From positions 1 through 64,000 of the forward strand of contig NZ_FOJA01000001.1 in the NCBI RefSeq assembly GCF_900110535.1: DNA of 64,000 bases, written 5' to 3'. Positions 24,773-32,164 of this stretch are shown here, piece by piece. A program made the translations under genes and the position numbers. The notes under the pieces were generated by a model that was not told the origin of the DNA, did no database searches, and worked only from the letters and a program-made list of their open reading frames with translations. Numbering within the stretch: the first letter of the stretch is position 1; each line of letters starts with the position of its first letter. This stretch comes from Halobacterium jilantaiense. GTDB lineage: Archaea > Halobacteriota > Halobacteria > Halobacteriales > Halobacteriaceae.

Positions 24773-25429
24773 ATGGCCCGCGCAGAACTCACCATCGACC
24801 TGCCCGACTCGGTCTGGATATCCCGGATATCCACGACGTACCCGGACACCCGGTTCAGCGTGCTCGCGGCCTTCCCGGACGAGGACCACGGCGTCGCGCT
24901 GCTGGAAGTCAGCGGCCCCGACGTGGTCGAGGCGCTGCAGGACATGCACGAGTCAGACGCCGTCACCCAGCTCGACCCCCTCGAACAGAACGACGATTCG
25001 GTGCTCGTCCAGTTCGAGACCGACGAACCGCTGCTGCTGTTCTCGCTGCGGGAGGCCGGACTCCCCCTCGACCCGCCGCTGGAAATCCAGGATGGCCGAG
25101 GTACACTCGAGGTCGTCGCGCCCCACGCGAAGCTCTCGGGGCTCCGCGAGCAACTGGACGCCTTCGGGATGGACTTCGAGGTCGGCTACCTCTACGAGTC
25201 CGGGGACTCCGAGCGCCTGCTCACGCCGCGCCAGCAGGAAGTCCTCGTCGCCGCCATCGAGGCCGGCTACTACGACACGCCCCGGGAGTCGACGCTGACG
25301 GACCTCGCCGACGACCTCGACACCGCGAAGTCCACGCTCAGCGAGACGCTGCACCGCGCCGAGGAAACAGCGATAAAGCAGTTCGCGACGAACCTCCCGG
25401 CGTTCGACGAGGAGGACCTCGCCGCATGA
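24773..25429 (+). CDS. HTH-10 (Bat-type) transcriptional regulator of the denitrification island
   Basis: The 218-residue protein has an N-terminal beta-rich region typical of bacterioopsin-activator-like proteins and a C-terminal HTH-10 domain (about residues 153-210; LLTPRQQEVLVAAIEAGYYD and LTDLADDLDTAKSTLSETLHRAEE). Haloferax NarO and DmsR, which control denitrification and DMSO respiration, belong to this group. I recall a cysteine cluster in NarO. This protein has no cysteine at all, so it cannot sense redox through one. Its own promoter carries two copies of the repeated CGAA-N4-TTCG site, and it is the obvious candidate for binding that motif. Confidence 0.85.
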   Translation: MARAELTIDLPDSVWISRISTTYPDTRFSVLAAFPDEDHGVALLEVSGPDVVEALQDMHESDAVTQLDPLEQNDDSVLVQFETDEPLLLFSLREAGLPLDPPLEIQDGRGTLEVVAPHAKLSGLREQLDAFGMDFEVGYLYESGDSERLLTPRQQEVLVAAIEAGYYDTPRESTLTDLADDLDTAKSTLSETLHRAEETAIKQFATNLPAFDEEDLAA

Positions 25430-25431
25430 GG

Positions 25432-25443
25432 CGAACACGTTCG
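25432..25443 (+). promoter_or_regulatory. perfect CGAA-N4-TTCG regulatory site
   Basis: CGAACACGTTCG (followed by GGG) begins two bases after the HTH-10 stop and ends 38 bases before the ATG at 25482. It is the presumed activator site of the membrane protein gene. Confidence 0.75.
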
Positions 25444-25481
25444 GGACAACCGGGAGCGTCGCGGCGACCCAACACCGGAGT

Positions 25482-26804
25482 ATGAGCGCCATCCCCGGCG
25501 GCCTCGCCACGGACCAGCAGCCCCCGATGACGGTGCCCCTGCGACACTTCGTCGTCGCGCTCGCGTTCCTGCTGGCAGGCGGCGGCCTCGGTCTCGCGAG
25601 CGCACTCGGGGTCGCCAGTGGTCTGGCGGGGCTCGCCCACGTCCACCTGCTGCTCGTCGGCTGGGTCTGTGTCACCATCATGGGCGCGATGACGCAGTTT
25701 GTGCCGGTCTGGTCGAACGTCGACTTGCACTCGCGGCGGCTGGCGAACGCCGCGCTCGCGCTCGTCACCGTCGGCGTCGCCGGCCTCGGCTGGGCGTTCT
25801 GGACGGCCAGCGGCCACTGGATTCACGGCTTTGGCGGCTTCGTCGTGCTCGGCGTCTACGCGTTCGTCTACAACCTCGGCCGCACGCTCGCCCGCGTGGA
25901 CGACCTCGACCACACCGAGGCGCACTTCGCGTTCGCGCTCGCCGCGTTCGCCGTCGTCGTCACGCTCGGCTTCGTGCTCGCGATGGACCTCTCGATGGGC
26001 GTCCTCCCGGTCGCGGGGCTCACGCACGCCCAGGTCGTCGGTGCGCACGCCACGCTCGCCGTCTTCGGCGTCGTGCTCGCGACCATCCTCGGCGCGCTCT
26101 ACCAGCTCGGGACCATGTTCACGCAGACCGACCTCCACGGCGTCGACCACCTGCTCCGGCGCGTCGAGTACGGCTACCCCGTCGGCGTCGTCGTGCTCGC
26201 GGGCGGCCGGCTCGTCGGCTCCCGGCCGGTCGCCGTCCTCGGCGCTATCGTCCTCACCGCAGGGACACTGGCGTTCGCCGGCATCCTCGCCCGGAAGCTC
26301 TACGAGAGCCGGGTCGACCGCACGCCGATGCTCACACGGTACGCCGTCGCCGCCGTCGCGCTGGCCGCGTGGAGCCCGCTCGCGCTCGCCGCGTGGGTCG
26401 AGCAGCCGCTCGCCCGCCAGACCCTCTTCGGGTTCGGGGCCACCACCCACCTGCTGTTCGTCGGCGTCGTCGGCTTCGTCCTGCTCGGCTCGGTCTACCA
26501 CGTCGTCCCGTTCATCGTCTGGGACCACCGGTACAGCGACCGGCTGGGCTTCGAGCCCGTGCCCATGATCGACGACCTCTACAGCGACCGGCTGGCCGCC
26601 GTCGACGGCGCGCTCGTCACCCTCGGGACGCTCGCGTTCGTCGCCGCGCAGGCCGACCTGCTCCCCGAGGCGGTCGGGCAGGCGGGCGGCGGGCTGCTGG
26701 TCGTCGGGCTGCTGGCGTTCACCGCGAACGTCGTCGGCGTCGTCTGGAAGCACGGCGACGTGCTGCCGGCGCGCCTCCGGTCGCGGCCCGGAAACGCGGA
26801 CTGA
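25482..26804 (+). CDS. heme-copper oxidase subunit I-like membrane protein
   Basis: The 440-residue protein has about 12 transmembrane helices. The motif HVHLLLVGWVCVTIMGAMTQ (residues 50-70), a central VVGAHATLAVFGVVLATILG (about 186-206) and the late HLLFVGVVGFVLLGSVYHVVPFI helix (about 325-347) are reminiscent of CcoN/NorB-type subunits, with histidines placed to bind heme b. It is shorter than a true oxidase and lacks the complete copper-B histidine set, so catalysis is doubtful. It could be a heme-b electron-transfer or NO-related protein that serves NirK, which follows. It has its own regulatory site. Confidence 0.7.
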   Translation: MSAIPGGLATDQQPPMTVPLRHFVVALAFLLAGGGLGLASALGVASGLAGLAHVHLLLVGWVCVTIMGAMTQFVPVWSNVDLHSRRLANAALALVTVGVAGLGWAFWTASGHWIHGFGGFVVLGVYAFVYNLGRTLARVDDLDHTEAHFAFALAAFAVVVTLGFVLAMDLSMGVLPVAGLTHAQVVGAHATLAVFGVVLATILGALYQLGTMFTQTDLHGVDHLLRRVEYGYPVGVVVLAGGRLVGSRPVAVLGAIVLTAGTLAFAGILARKLYESRVDRTPMLTRYAVAAVALAAWSPLALAAWVEQPLARQTLFGFGATTHLLFVGVVGFVLLGSVYHVVPFIVWDHRYSDRLGFEPVPMIDDLYSDRLAAVDGALVTLGTLAFVAAQADLLPEAVGQAGGGLLVVGLLAFTANVVGVVWKHGDVLPARLRSRPGNAD

Positions 26805-26957
26805 CGGAGATTCTCCTCGCGTGTGGACTGACAGTGGGCCCTCGCCGTCCCAGTGGACCGCGGCCCCGCGCCTGCTCGCCCGTGACCGGCTCGATTCGGG
26901 GGCGTCGGGCGAACATATTGCCTGTCCCTGACCCCCATTCATTCCCCTCGGCCGCCA

Positions 26958-26965
26958 TTTAAGTA
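26958..26965 (+). promoter_or_regulatory. TATA-like box upstream of nirK
   Basis: TTTAAGTA is the best TATA match in the 280-base gap before nirK. It lies upstream of the CGAA-N4-TTCG site (26973-26984). That is the reverse of the expected activator-then-TATA order. Confidence 0.45.
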
Positions 26966-26972
26966 TAGTGCC

Positions 26973-26984
26973 CGAATACGTTCG
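26973..26984 (+). promoter_or_regulatory. perfect CGAA-N4-TTCG regulatory site for nirK
   Basis: CGAATACGTTCG lies 100 bases before the nirK ATG. If the island's spacing rule holds for the transcript start, transcription would begin near 27023 and leave a leader of about 62 bases. Confidence 0.65.
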
Positions 26985-27084
26985 TAGCGCCCCTCAGACG
27001 CCGGGAATGGGTCTCGTGGCGCAGGAATCACGAGCCCGGTTGAAGTGGGTGGCCCCGCTACGACGAAGTGGAGGGCGACCCACA

Positions 27085-28173
27085 ATGTTCGACACTACTC
27101 GACGGAAGATGCTGCAGGCGATGGGCGTCGGCGGAGCGACCGCGACGATTGCGGGGTGTGCCGAAGCCCCAACCGACGACACCGCCGAGACCGAAGCCCA
27201 GTCACTGGCCGAACAGGTGCAGAACTCGACGCCCAACGAGGTCGACGTCGACACGGTCGCCGCGGACCCGACGGACGTTCCGGACCCCATCGACCGTGAC
27301 CAGCCGAAGACTCACGACATCACACTCGAAACCACGGAGGTCACGGCCGAAATCGAGCCCGGGGTCACCTTCGACTACATGACCTTCGACGGGCAGGTGC
27401 CGGGGCCGATGCTCCGGGTCCGGCAGGGCGACACGGTCAACCTCACGCTCGAGAACCCGGAGGGCAACGCGATGCCCCACAACGTCGACTTCCACGCCAT
27501 CTACGGGACCGGCGGGGCCGCCGAGGCGACGCACGTCAACCCCGGTGAGAGCGCGAGCGTGTCCGTCCGGATGGAGTACCCGGGCGCGTTCATCTACCAC
27601 TGCGCCGTCCCGAACCTCGACATGCACATCTCGTCGGGGATGTACGGGATGATTCTCGTCGAGCCCGAGGACGGGCTCCCCGAGGTCGACCACGAGTTCT
27701 ACTTCGGACAGAACGAAATCTACACGGACAAGTCGACTGGCACGGAGGGCCACCACGCGTTCAGCATGGACGCGATGGCCGACGAGAACCCGACGTACGT
27801 CACCCTGAACGGGGAGAAGTACGCGTACGCGGCGGCCCGGAAGGGTCCGCTGGAGGTCGAGAAGGGCGACTCGGTCCGCGTCTACCTGGTGACCGGCGGT
27901 CCGAACGTCACGTCGAACTTCCACCCCATCGGGAACGTCTGGACGGAGGCGTGGCCGAACGGTGCTATCGAGAGCCAGCCGGACAAGAACGTCCAGACGA
28001 TGAAGGTCGCGCCCGGCAGCTGTTTCGTCGGGACGATGGAGACGCCGGTGCCCGAGCGCATCAAGCTCGTGGACCACGCGCTCAGCCGGGTCGCTCGCAA
28101 GGGCCTGCTCGCCGAAATCGACGTGCTCGGCGAGGAGGAGCCGGACATCTTCGACCCGAACCCGAACGAGTGA
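27085..28173 (+). CDS. nirK: copper-containing nitrite reductase NirK
   Basis: NirK reduces nitrite to nitric oxide outside the cell membrane during denitrification. The 362-residue precursor has a Tat motif (TRRKML) and lipobox cysteine 25. Copper ligands can be placed by pattern: type 1 His132, Cys173, His181, Met186; type 2 His137, His172 and His280. The catalytic aspartate is Asp135 in HNVDFH. The short linker CAVPNLDMH differs from the longer loop of bacterial class I enzymes. Electrons probably come from the halocyanin encoded at 33326. The ATG at 27085 is correct because the signal peptide begins there. Confidence 0.95.
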   Translation: MFDTTRRKMLQAMGVGGATATIAGCAEAPTDDTAETEAQSLAEQVQNSTPNEVDVDTVAADPTDVPDPIDRDQPKTHDITLETTEVTAEIEPGVTFDYMTFDGQVPGPMLRVRQGDTVNLTLENPEGNAMPHNVDFHAIYGTGGAAEATHVNPGESASVSVRMEYPGAFIYHCAVPNLDMHISSGMYGMILVEPEDGLPEVDHEFYFGQNEIYTDKSTGTEGHHAFSMDAMADENPTYVTLNGEKYAYAAARKGPLEVEKGDSVRVYLVTGGPNVTSNFHPIGNVWTEAWPNGAIESQPDKNVQTMKVAPGSCFVGTMETPVPERIKLVDHALSRVARKGLLAEIDVLGEEEPDIFDPNPNE

Positions 28174-28304
28174 CGCCGCCGGCTACCGCCGCGGCACCTG
28201 ACCGTCGCCCGCTGCGACCGGCCGGCCGTTGACGCGGCCGACGCCGTCTCTGTCATCCTTCCTGTCGTCTGTTCCCCCAGCCACTGACGCCGCACTGAGC
28301 GGCG

Positions 28305-28316
28305 CGAACACGTTCG
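28305..28316 (+). promoter_or_regulatory. perfect CGAA-N4-TTCG regulatory site
   Basis: CGAACACGTTCG (then GGG) ends 38 bases before the ATG at 28355, supporting that start over the upstream one at 28229. Confidence 0.75.
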
Positions 28317-28354
28317 GGGCCACGGCCTCCCGGGTGGCCGTCCTACCTCGATGC

Positions 28355-28909
28355 ATGTTCGGAGCCAGTTCTGACGACGCGCTCGCGCCCGAGGGCGAGT
28401 TCGACCCGAGTACCGAGCCGACACCCGGGGAGTTCCTGGACGGCCACGACGTACTGACCGGCGACGCTCACGTCGCGTTCCACGACACCACCCGGGCGCT
28501 CTTCGAGGAGCGCGGCGTCTACGACATGACCTTCGGCTACAACCTCGCGGACCTGAACCGCGACACCCGCCACAGTTCCGCGGGCTACCGGTACGCCGAG
28601 GCCGCCGACGACCCGGACGTGTTGCTCGCGGAGTTCACCCCGACGACGCCGTTCTGCCCGCAGAGCGACACGCTCACCAGAGGGTCGTTCCGGGCGTGGA
28701 ACGGCCTCGCGGACCGCCACGGCTACGACCTCGTTCGCGTGCGCGTGTCCCCGATGCACCAGCGCAGCGCCGACATCAACGACGCGCTCGCCGACATGGA
28801 AGCCGAGTTCCGGGAGACCGGGGAACTCCCCGACGGGGACGCGAGTCCGGGCGAAGCGAGCGCACCGCCGACCCGCGACGAGACCACCTCGACGGACGCA
28901 CCGTTCTGA
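28355..28909 (+). CDS. unrecognised soluble protein of the denitrification regulon
   Basis: I do not recognise this 184-residue acidic protein. It has a central TPTTPFCPQSDTLTRGSFRAW segment with its only cysteine (about residue 94) and a following VRVSPMHQRSADINDALADME helix. The order resembles the cysteine loop and C-terminal part of MIP18/DUF59 iron-sulfur assembly proteins, but the similarity is weak. The last 35 residues are low-complexity. It has a perfect regulon site and lies between nirK and a DUF2249 gene, so a part in nitrite or NO metabolism or in cofactor supply is likely. Confidence 0.65.
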   Translation: MFGASSDDALAPEGEFDPSTEPTPGEFLDGHDVLTGDAHVAFHDTTRALFEERGVYDMTFGYNLADLNRDTRHSSAGYRYAEAADDPDVLLAEFTPTTPFCPQSDTLTRGSFRAWNGLADRHGYDLVRVRVSPMHQRSADINDALADMEAEFRETGELPDGDASPGEASAPPTRDETTSTDAPF

Positions 28910-28911
28910 CC

Positions 28912-28923
28912 CGAACTACTTCG
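28912..28923 (+). promoter_or_regulatory. perfect CGAA-N4-TTCG regulatory site
   Basis: CGAACTACTTCG lies within a 16-base repeat with perfect arms CCCGAA and TTCGGG (28910-28925). It ends 38 bases before the ATG at 28962. It has a different N4 from the other sites, which shows that the half-sites rather than the centre are conserved. Confidence 0.75.
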
Positions 28924-28961
28924 GGAGAACCGACTCCGCTGGCAGTCTCGTACCCAGACAC

Positions 28962-29183
28962 ATGCACGACGAGCCGGACGCACGACTCGACGCTCGCGAA
29001 GTCGACGGCGAACCGTTCAGCGACATCGTCGCCGCCATCGAAACGCTCGGCGACCGGGAGACGCTGCTGCTGGTGAACAGCTTCGAGCCGGAGCCGCTGT
29101 ACGGCGTGCTGACCGACCGCGGCTTCGACTACGAGACCGAACGGGCCGGCGACGAGTGGCGCGTCTACATCACGCCGAATTGA
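28962..29183 (+). CDS. DUF2249 domain protein, third copy
   Basis: The 73-residue protein is a single DUF2249 domain (LDAREVDGEPF, ETLLLVNSFEPEPLYGVL, WRVYIT). It has its own regulatory site, and converges on the radical SAM operon. It is closer in sequence to the 23857 copy than to the 24404 copy, judging by the shared ETL-LVN-EP-PL pattern. Confidence 0.83.
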   Translation: MHDEPDARLDAREVDGEPFSDIVAAIETLGDRETLLLVNSFEPEPLYGVLTDRGFDYETERAGDEWRVYITPN

Positions 29184-29223
29184 CCGTCGACCAGCTCGCT
29201 TCTCGAAAAACAGGTGTCGCCAG

Positions 29224-30441
29224 TCAGTCGGCCGACGCGTCCTCGACCGCGCTGGCCGCCGCCTCCGGCTCCCGCTCGTCCTCGGTGAGGTAGCACTTCG
29301 GGTCCGGGTCGAAGGGGCCGCCGGCGGACAGCGCGCGCAGCCGGGACCCGCCCCGGCAGATGGACTGGTACTGGCAGGACGCACACCGCCCGGTGAGGCG
29401 GTTGTCGCGGTCACGGAGCCCCCGCAGCAGGGGGTTCGTGTCGTCCGTCCAGATGTCACTGAACGGGCGGTCGCGGACGTTCCCGAGGCTGTACCCCTGC
29501 CAGAACTGCGTCATGTGGACGTTGCCCTGGTAGTCCACGTCGGCGATGCGCTCCCCGGTCGGGTCGCCGCCGTTCGCTTCGAGGTAGCGGTGGATGCGGT
29601 CGGCCTGCGCGTCGCCGAGTTCCTCGCGCGCGTACTCCACGAGGAACCCGGCGTCCGCGTAGTTCCCGACGAGCAGCGTCTCGATTTCCTTCCCCTCGGC
29701 GTGGTACTCGCGCGTGAGGTCACAGACCATCTCGACCGCCTCCCGGGTGTCGGCCGGCGAGAGGTCGAGGTTCGAGATGTCCGCGCCGCGGCCGCCGTAG
29801 TCGAGGTGGTAGAAGCAGAAGCGGTCGAGGCCCACGTCGTGCAGGAGGTCGACGACCTCCGGCAGGTCGGGGGCGTTGGCCTCAGTGATGGTGTACCGCA
29901 GCCCGGTCTTCAGGCCGGCGTCGAGGCTGTTCTCGATGCCGCGCACCGCGGCGTCGAACGCGCCGTCCTCGCCCCGGAACTCGTCGTTGCGCTCCGGCAG
30001 CCCGTCGACGGAGACGCCGGCGTACTTCAGGCCCGCCTCCTTCATCGCCTCGGCGCGCTCCTCGGTGATGAGGGTCCCGTTCGTCGAGAGGACCGGCCGG
30101 ATACCGACGTCGTCGGCGTACGCGATGAGTTCTTCGAGGTCATCCCGAACCATCGGCTCGCCGCCCGAGAACAGCACGACCGGGATACCGAAGTCCGCGA
30201 GGTCGTCGAGCAGCGCTTTCCCCTCCTCGGTGGAGAGTTCGCCGGGTGCCGTCTCGGTGTCGGCGGCGGCGTAGCAGTGCGAGCAGTAGAGGTTGCACTG
30301 CTTCGTGAGGTTCCAGACGACGACCGGCCGCTGCTGTTTGTCCTCGGTAATCTGGTCCTCGGAGGACTCGTCGGCGGCGTCGTACCGCAGGCCGTCGCTC
30401 TCCGCGTCGAGGTCACACAGCAGCTTGCTGACGGAAATCAC
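29224..30441 (-). CDS. radical SAM/SPASM protein, NirJ/AhbC-like
   Basis: The 405-residue protein has the radical SAM motif CNLYCSHC near residue 50, a GGEP motif near 97, and a C-terminal SPASM-type cysteine cluster (CASCQYQSICRGGSR and a later Cys). The opening PVVVWNLTKQCN is like NirJ and AhbC/AhbD, enzymes of heme d1 and of archaeal heme synthesis. NirK needs no heme d1, so heme b supply or modification of the small partner upstream are the options. Its GTG start overlaps the stop of that partner (GTGA), so they are translationally coupled. Confidence 0.85.
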   Translation of the reverse strand: MISVSKLLCDLDAESDGLRYDAADESSEDQITEDKQQRPVVVWNLTKQCNLYCSHCYAAADTETAPGELSTEEGKALLDDLADFGIPVVLFSGGEPMVRDDLEELIAYADDVGIRPVLSTNGTLITEERAEAMKEAGLKYAGVSVDGLPERNDEFRGEDGAFDAAVRGIENSLDAGLKTGLRYTITEANAPDLPEVVDLLHDVGLDRFCFYHLDYGGRGADISNLDLSPADTREAVEMVCDLTREYHAEGKEIETLLVGNYADAGFLVEYAREELGDAQADRIHRYLEANGGDPTGERIADVDYQGNVHMTQFWQGYSLGNVRDRPFSDIWTDDTNPLLRGLRDRDNRLTGRCASCQYQSICRGGSRLRALSAGGPFDPDPKCYLTEDEREPEAAASAVEDASAD

Positions 30442-30689
30442 GCCGACCGCCCCCCGTCGACGCCGGCCGCGGTGTACCGCCGCGTCTCGTCGGCCGGACA
30501 CACCCAGACCGTCTCGGCGACCCAGTCGAACAGCGCCGACGCGTGGTCGTGTGCGCCGTCGGCGTCGCCCGCGGTCACGCTGCCCACGTGCTTGAGCGGC
30601 CCGTCGGCGTCCTCGCGGACGAACACCTCCCACTCGCGGCCGGTGGCGCTCCGCGGCTCGTCGGTCACCCGCGTTCGTTCCGCTGTCAT
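30438..30689 (-). CDS. small radical-SAM partner protein, Htur_1727-like
   Basis: The 83-residue protein has a conserved core WEVFVREDADGPLKHVGSV, HASALFDW and VWVCPADETRRY, with one cysteine. From memory this is the haloarchaeal Htur_1727 family, described as a radical-SAM partner and candidate modified peptide. It lies directly upstream of, and overlaps, a radical SAM gene. It may be a substrate, a chaperone or a redox subunit. The C-terminal GVDGGRSA end is flexible. Confidence 0.7.
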   Translation of the reverse strand: MTAERTRVTDEPRSATGREWEVFVREDADGPLKHVGSVTAGDADGAHDHASALFDWVAETVWVCPADETRRYTAAGVDGGRSA

Positions 30690-30839
30690 ACCACGCCCTA
30701 GCCGCGCGCCCCAAATGGGGCTCCCGTACGTTCCCGTCGGCTGGGAACACACCCGCCGATACAAGCCCCAGAACCCGATACGTCGACGTGGGGCGGGACA
30801 GCCGCACGCGAACCGCTGGCTGTCGGCCCCGACCCAAGC

Positions 30840-31922
30840 ATGACGCCAGTAGATACGAGCGAGCGACCGTTCGTGCTCATCTGGGAAGTGACACAGGCGT
30901 GCGAACTCGCCTGCGAGCACTGCCGGGCGGACGCACAGCCCCGGCGACACCCCGACGAGCTCACGACCGAGGAGGGGAAACGCCTGCTCGACGACGCCGC
31001 CGACTTCGGCGACGGACAGCTCGTCGTGTTGTCCGGCGGGGACCCGCTGGCGAGACCGGACACCGTCGAGCTCGTCGAGTACGGCACCGAACAGGGCCTC
31101 CGGATGACGGTGACGCCCAGTGGGACGGAGTCACTGACCCGGGAGGCCGTGGCGTCGCTCGCCGACGCTGGCGTCAAACAGCTCGCCGTGAGCATCGACG
31201 GGGGTAGTCCGGCGGCGCACGATTCGTTCCGTGGGGAGGCCGGTAGCTTCGTGGAAACCGTCCGCGCCGCCAGGGCCGCCCGCGAGGCGGGCGTGCCGCT
31301 GCAGGTGAACACGACGGTCTGTGGAGGGACCGTCGAGGACCTGCCGGCCGTCCGTGACCTCGTTCGCGACCTCGGGGCGACGCTGTGGAGCGTGTTCTTC
31401 CTCGTGCCGGTCGGCCGCGGCCGCGCGCTCGACGCCATCCCGCCGGAGCGCGCCGAGCGCCTCATGGAGTGGCTCGACGAGGTCGCCCGCGAGGAGAACT
31501 TCGGCATCAAGACGACTGAGGCCCCGATGTACCGTCGCGTGCGCGCACAGCAGGCGCAGGCGCGCGACGGTGGCGGTGCCCAGCGCCGGGGCGGCATCAC
31601 CGCCGGCGACGGCTTCGCGTTCGTCTCGCACACGGGCGAGGTGTACCCGTCCGGGTTCCTCCCCGAGTCCGCGGGGAACGTCCGCGAGCAGTCCGTCGTC
31701 GACGTGTATCGGGACAGCGACCTCTTCGAGACGCTGCGCGAGAAAGACGACCTCCGGGGGAAGTGCGGGGCCTGCGAGTTCCGGCACTCGTGTGGCGGCA
31801 GCCGGTCGCGGGCGTACGCCGCGACCGGCGACCCGATGGGCAGCGACCCGCTGTGTCCGTACGTGCCGGCGGGATACGACGGCCCGCTCCCCGAGCGGCA
31901 GCGGGCGGCCACCGACGACTGA
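30840..31922 (+). CDS. radical SAM/SPASM-domain protein
   Basis: The 360-residue protein has the cluster motif CELACEHC near residue 21, the SGGDPL motif near 63 and a SPASM cluster (CGACEFRHSCGGSRSRAYA, plus CPY) at about 301-341. It resembles the TIGR04053 group of SPASM proteins found beside small partner proteins. It is divergent from the Htur_1727-like/NirJ-like pair with a 150-base gap. A degenerate CCCGTACGTTCCCG at 30723-30736 in this gap is too poor to call a regulon site. The substrate is unknown. Peptide modification and heme maturation are both possible. Confidence 0.83.
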   Translation: MTPVDTSERPFVLIWEVTQACELACEHCRADAQPRRHPDELTTEEGKRLLDDAADFGDGQLVVLSGGDPLARPDTVELVEYGTEQGLRMTVTPSGTESLTREAVASLADAGVKQLAVSIDGGSPAAHDSFRGEAGSFVETVRAARAAREAGVPLQVNTTVCGGTVEDLPAVRDLVRDLGATLWSVFFLVPVGRGRALDAIPPERAERLMEWLDEVAREENFGIKTTEAPMYRRVRAQQAQARDGGGAQRRGGITAGDGFAFVSHTGEVYPSGFLPESAGNVREQSVVDVYRDSDLFETLREKDDLRGKCGACEFRHSCGGSRSRAYAATGDPMGSDPLCPYVPAGYDGPLPERQRAATDD

Positions 31923-32023
31923 CGGCGTCGGACGGACTGGCCGATTACTCGATTCTCGTGGCGCTGACTGCCAGCGGCAGCGACGCGGAGCCGCCCGTGA
32001 CGGTGGGGTGTATCAACCGTGAG

Positions 32024-32035
32024 CGAACGTGTTCG
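32024..32035 (+). promoter_or_regulatory. perfect CGAA-N4-TTCG regulatory site upstream of the multicopper oxidase
   Basis: CGAACGTGTTCG is followed ten bases later by a TATA-like GTTTAGGTA (about 32044-32052). That gives the usual activator-then-TATA order, with a transcript start near 32074 and a leader of about 90 bases. Confidence 0.65.
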
Positions 32036-32133
32036 GGCGAAGGGTTTAGGTAGTGCCAAACGGGTCGGCTCAGGCGCTCAGGCGTTCCCAGACGGTAGGA
32101 ACGGTTCCCCAGTAGAGGGAATCAGCGGGCCGC

Positions 32134-32143
32134 GATTAAGTAG
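32134..32143 (+). promoter_or_regulatory. second TATA box for the multicopper oxidase
   Basis: GATTAAGTAG is centred 27 bases before the ATG at 32165, which fits a leaderless constitutive promoter in addition to the regulated one upstream. Confidence 0.5.
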
Positions 32144-32164
32144 GGGGGTCGTACCCCGAACTGT

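Noticed and set aside
26968..27084. N-terminal extension of NirK from an upstream GTG
   Set aside because: The Tat signal starts at 27085, and the extension would run through the regulatory site and place the signal internally.
30723..30736. CCCGTACGTTCCCG between the divergent radical SAM units
   Set aside because: It resembles the regulon site only loosely and does not have CGAA-N4-TTCG. Neither flanking start is at the expected distance.
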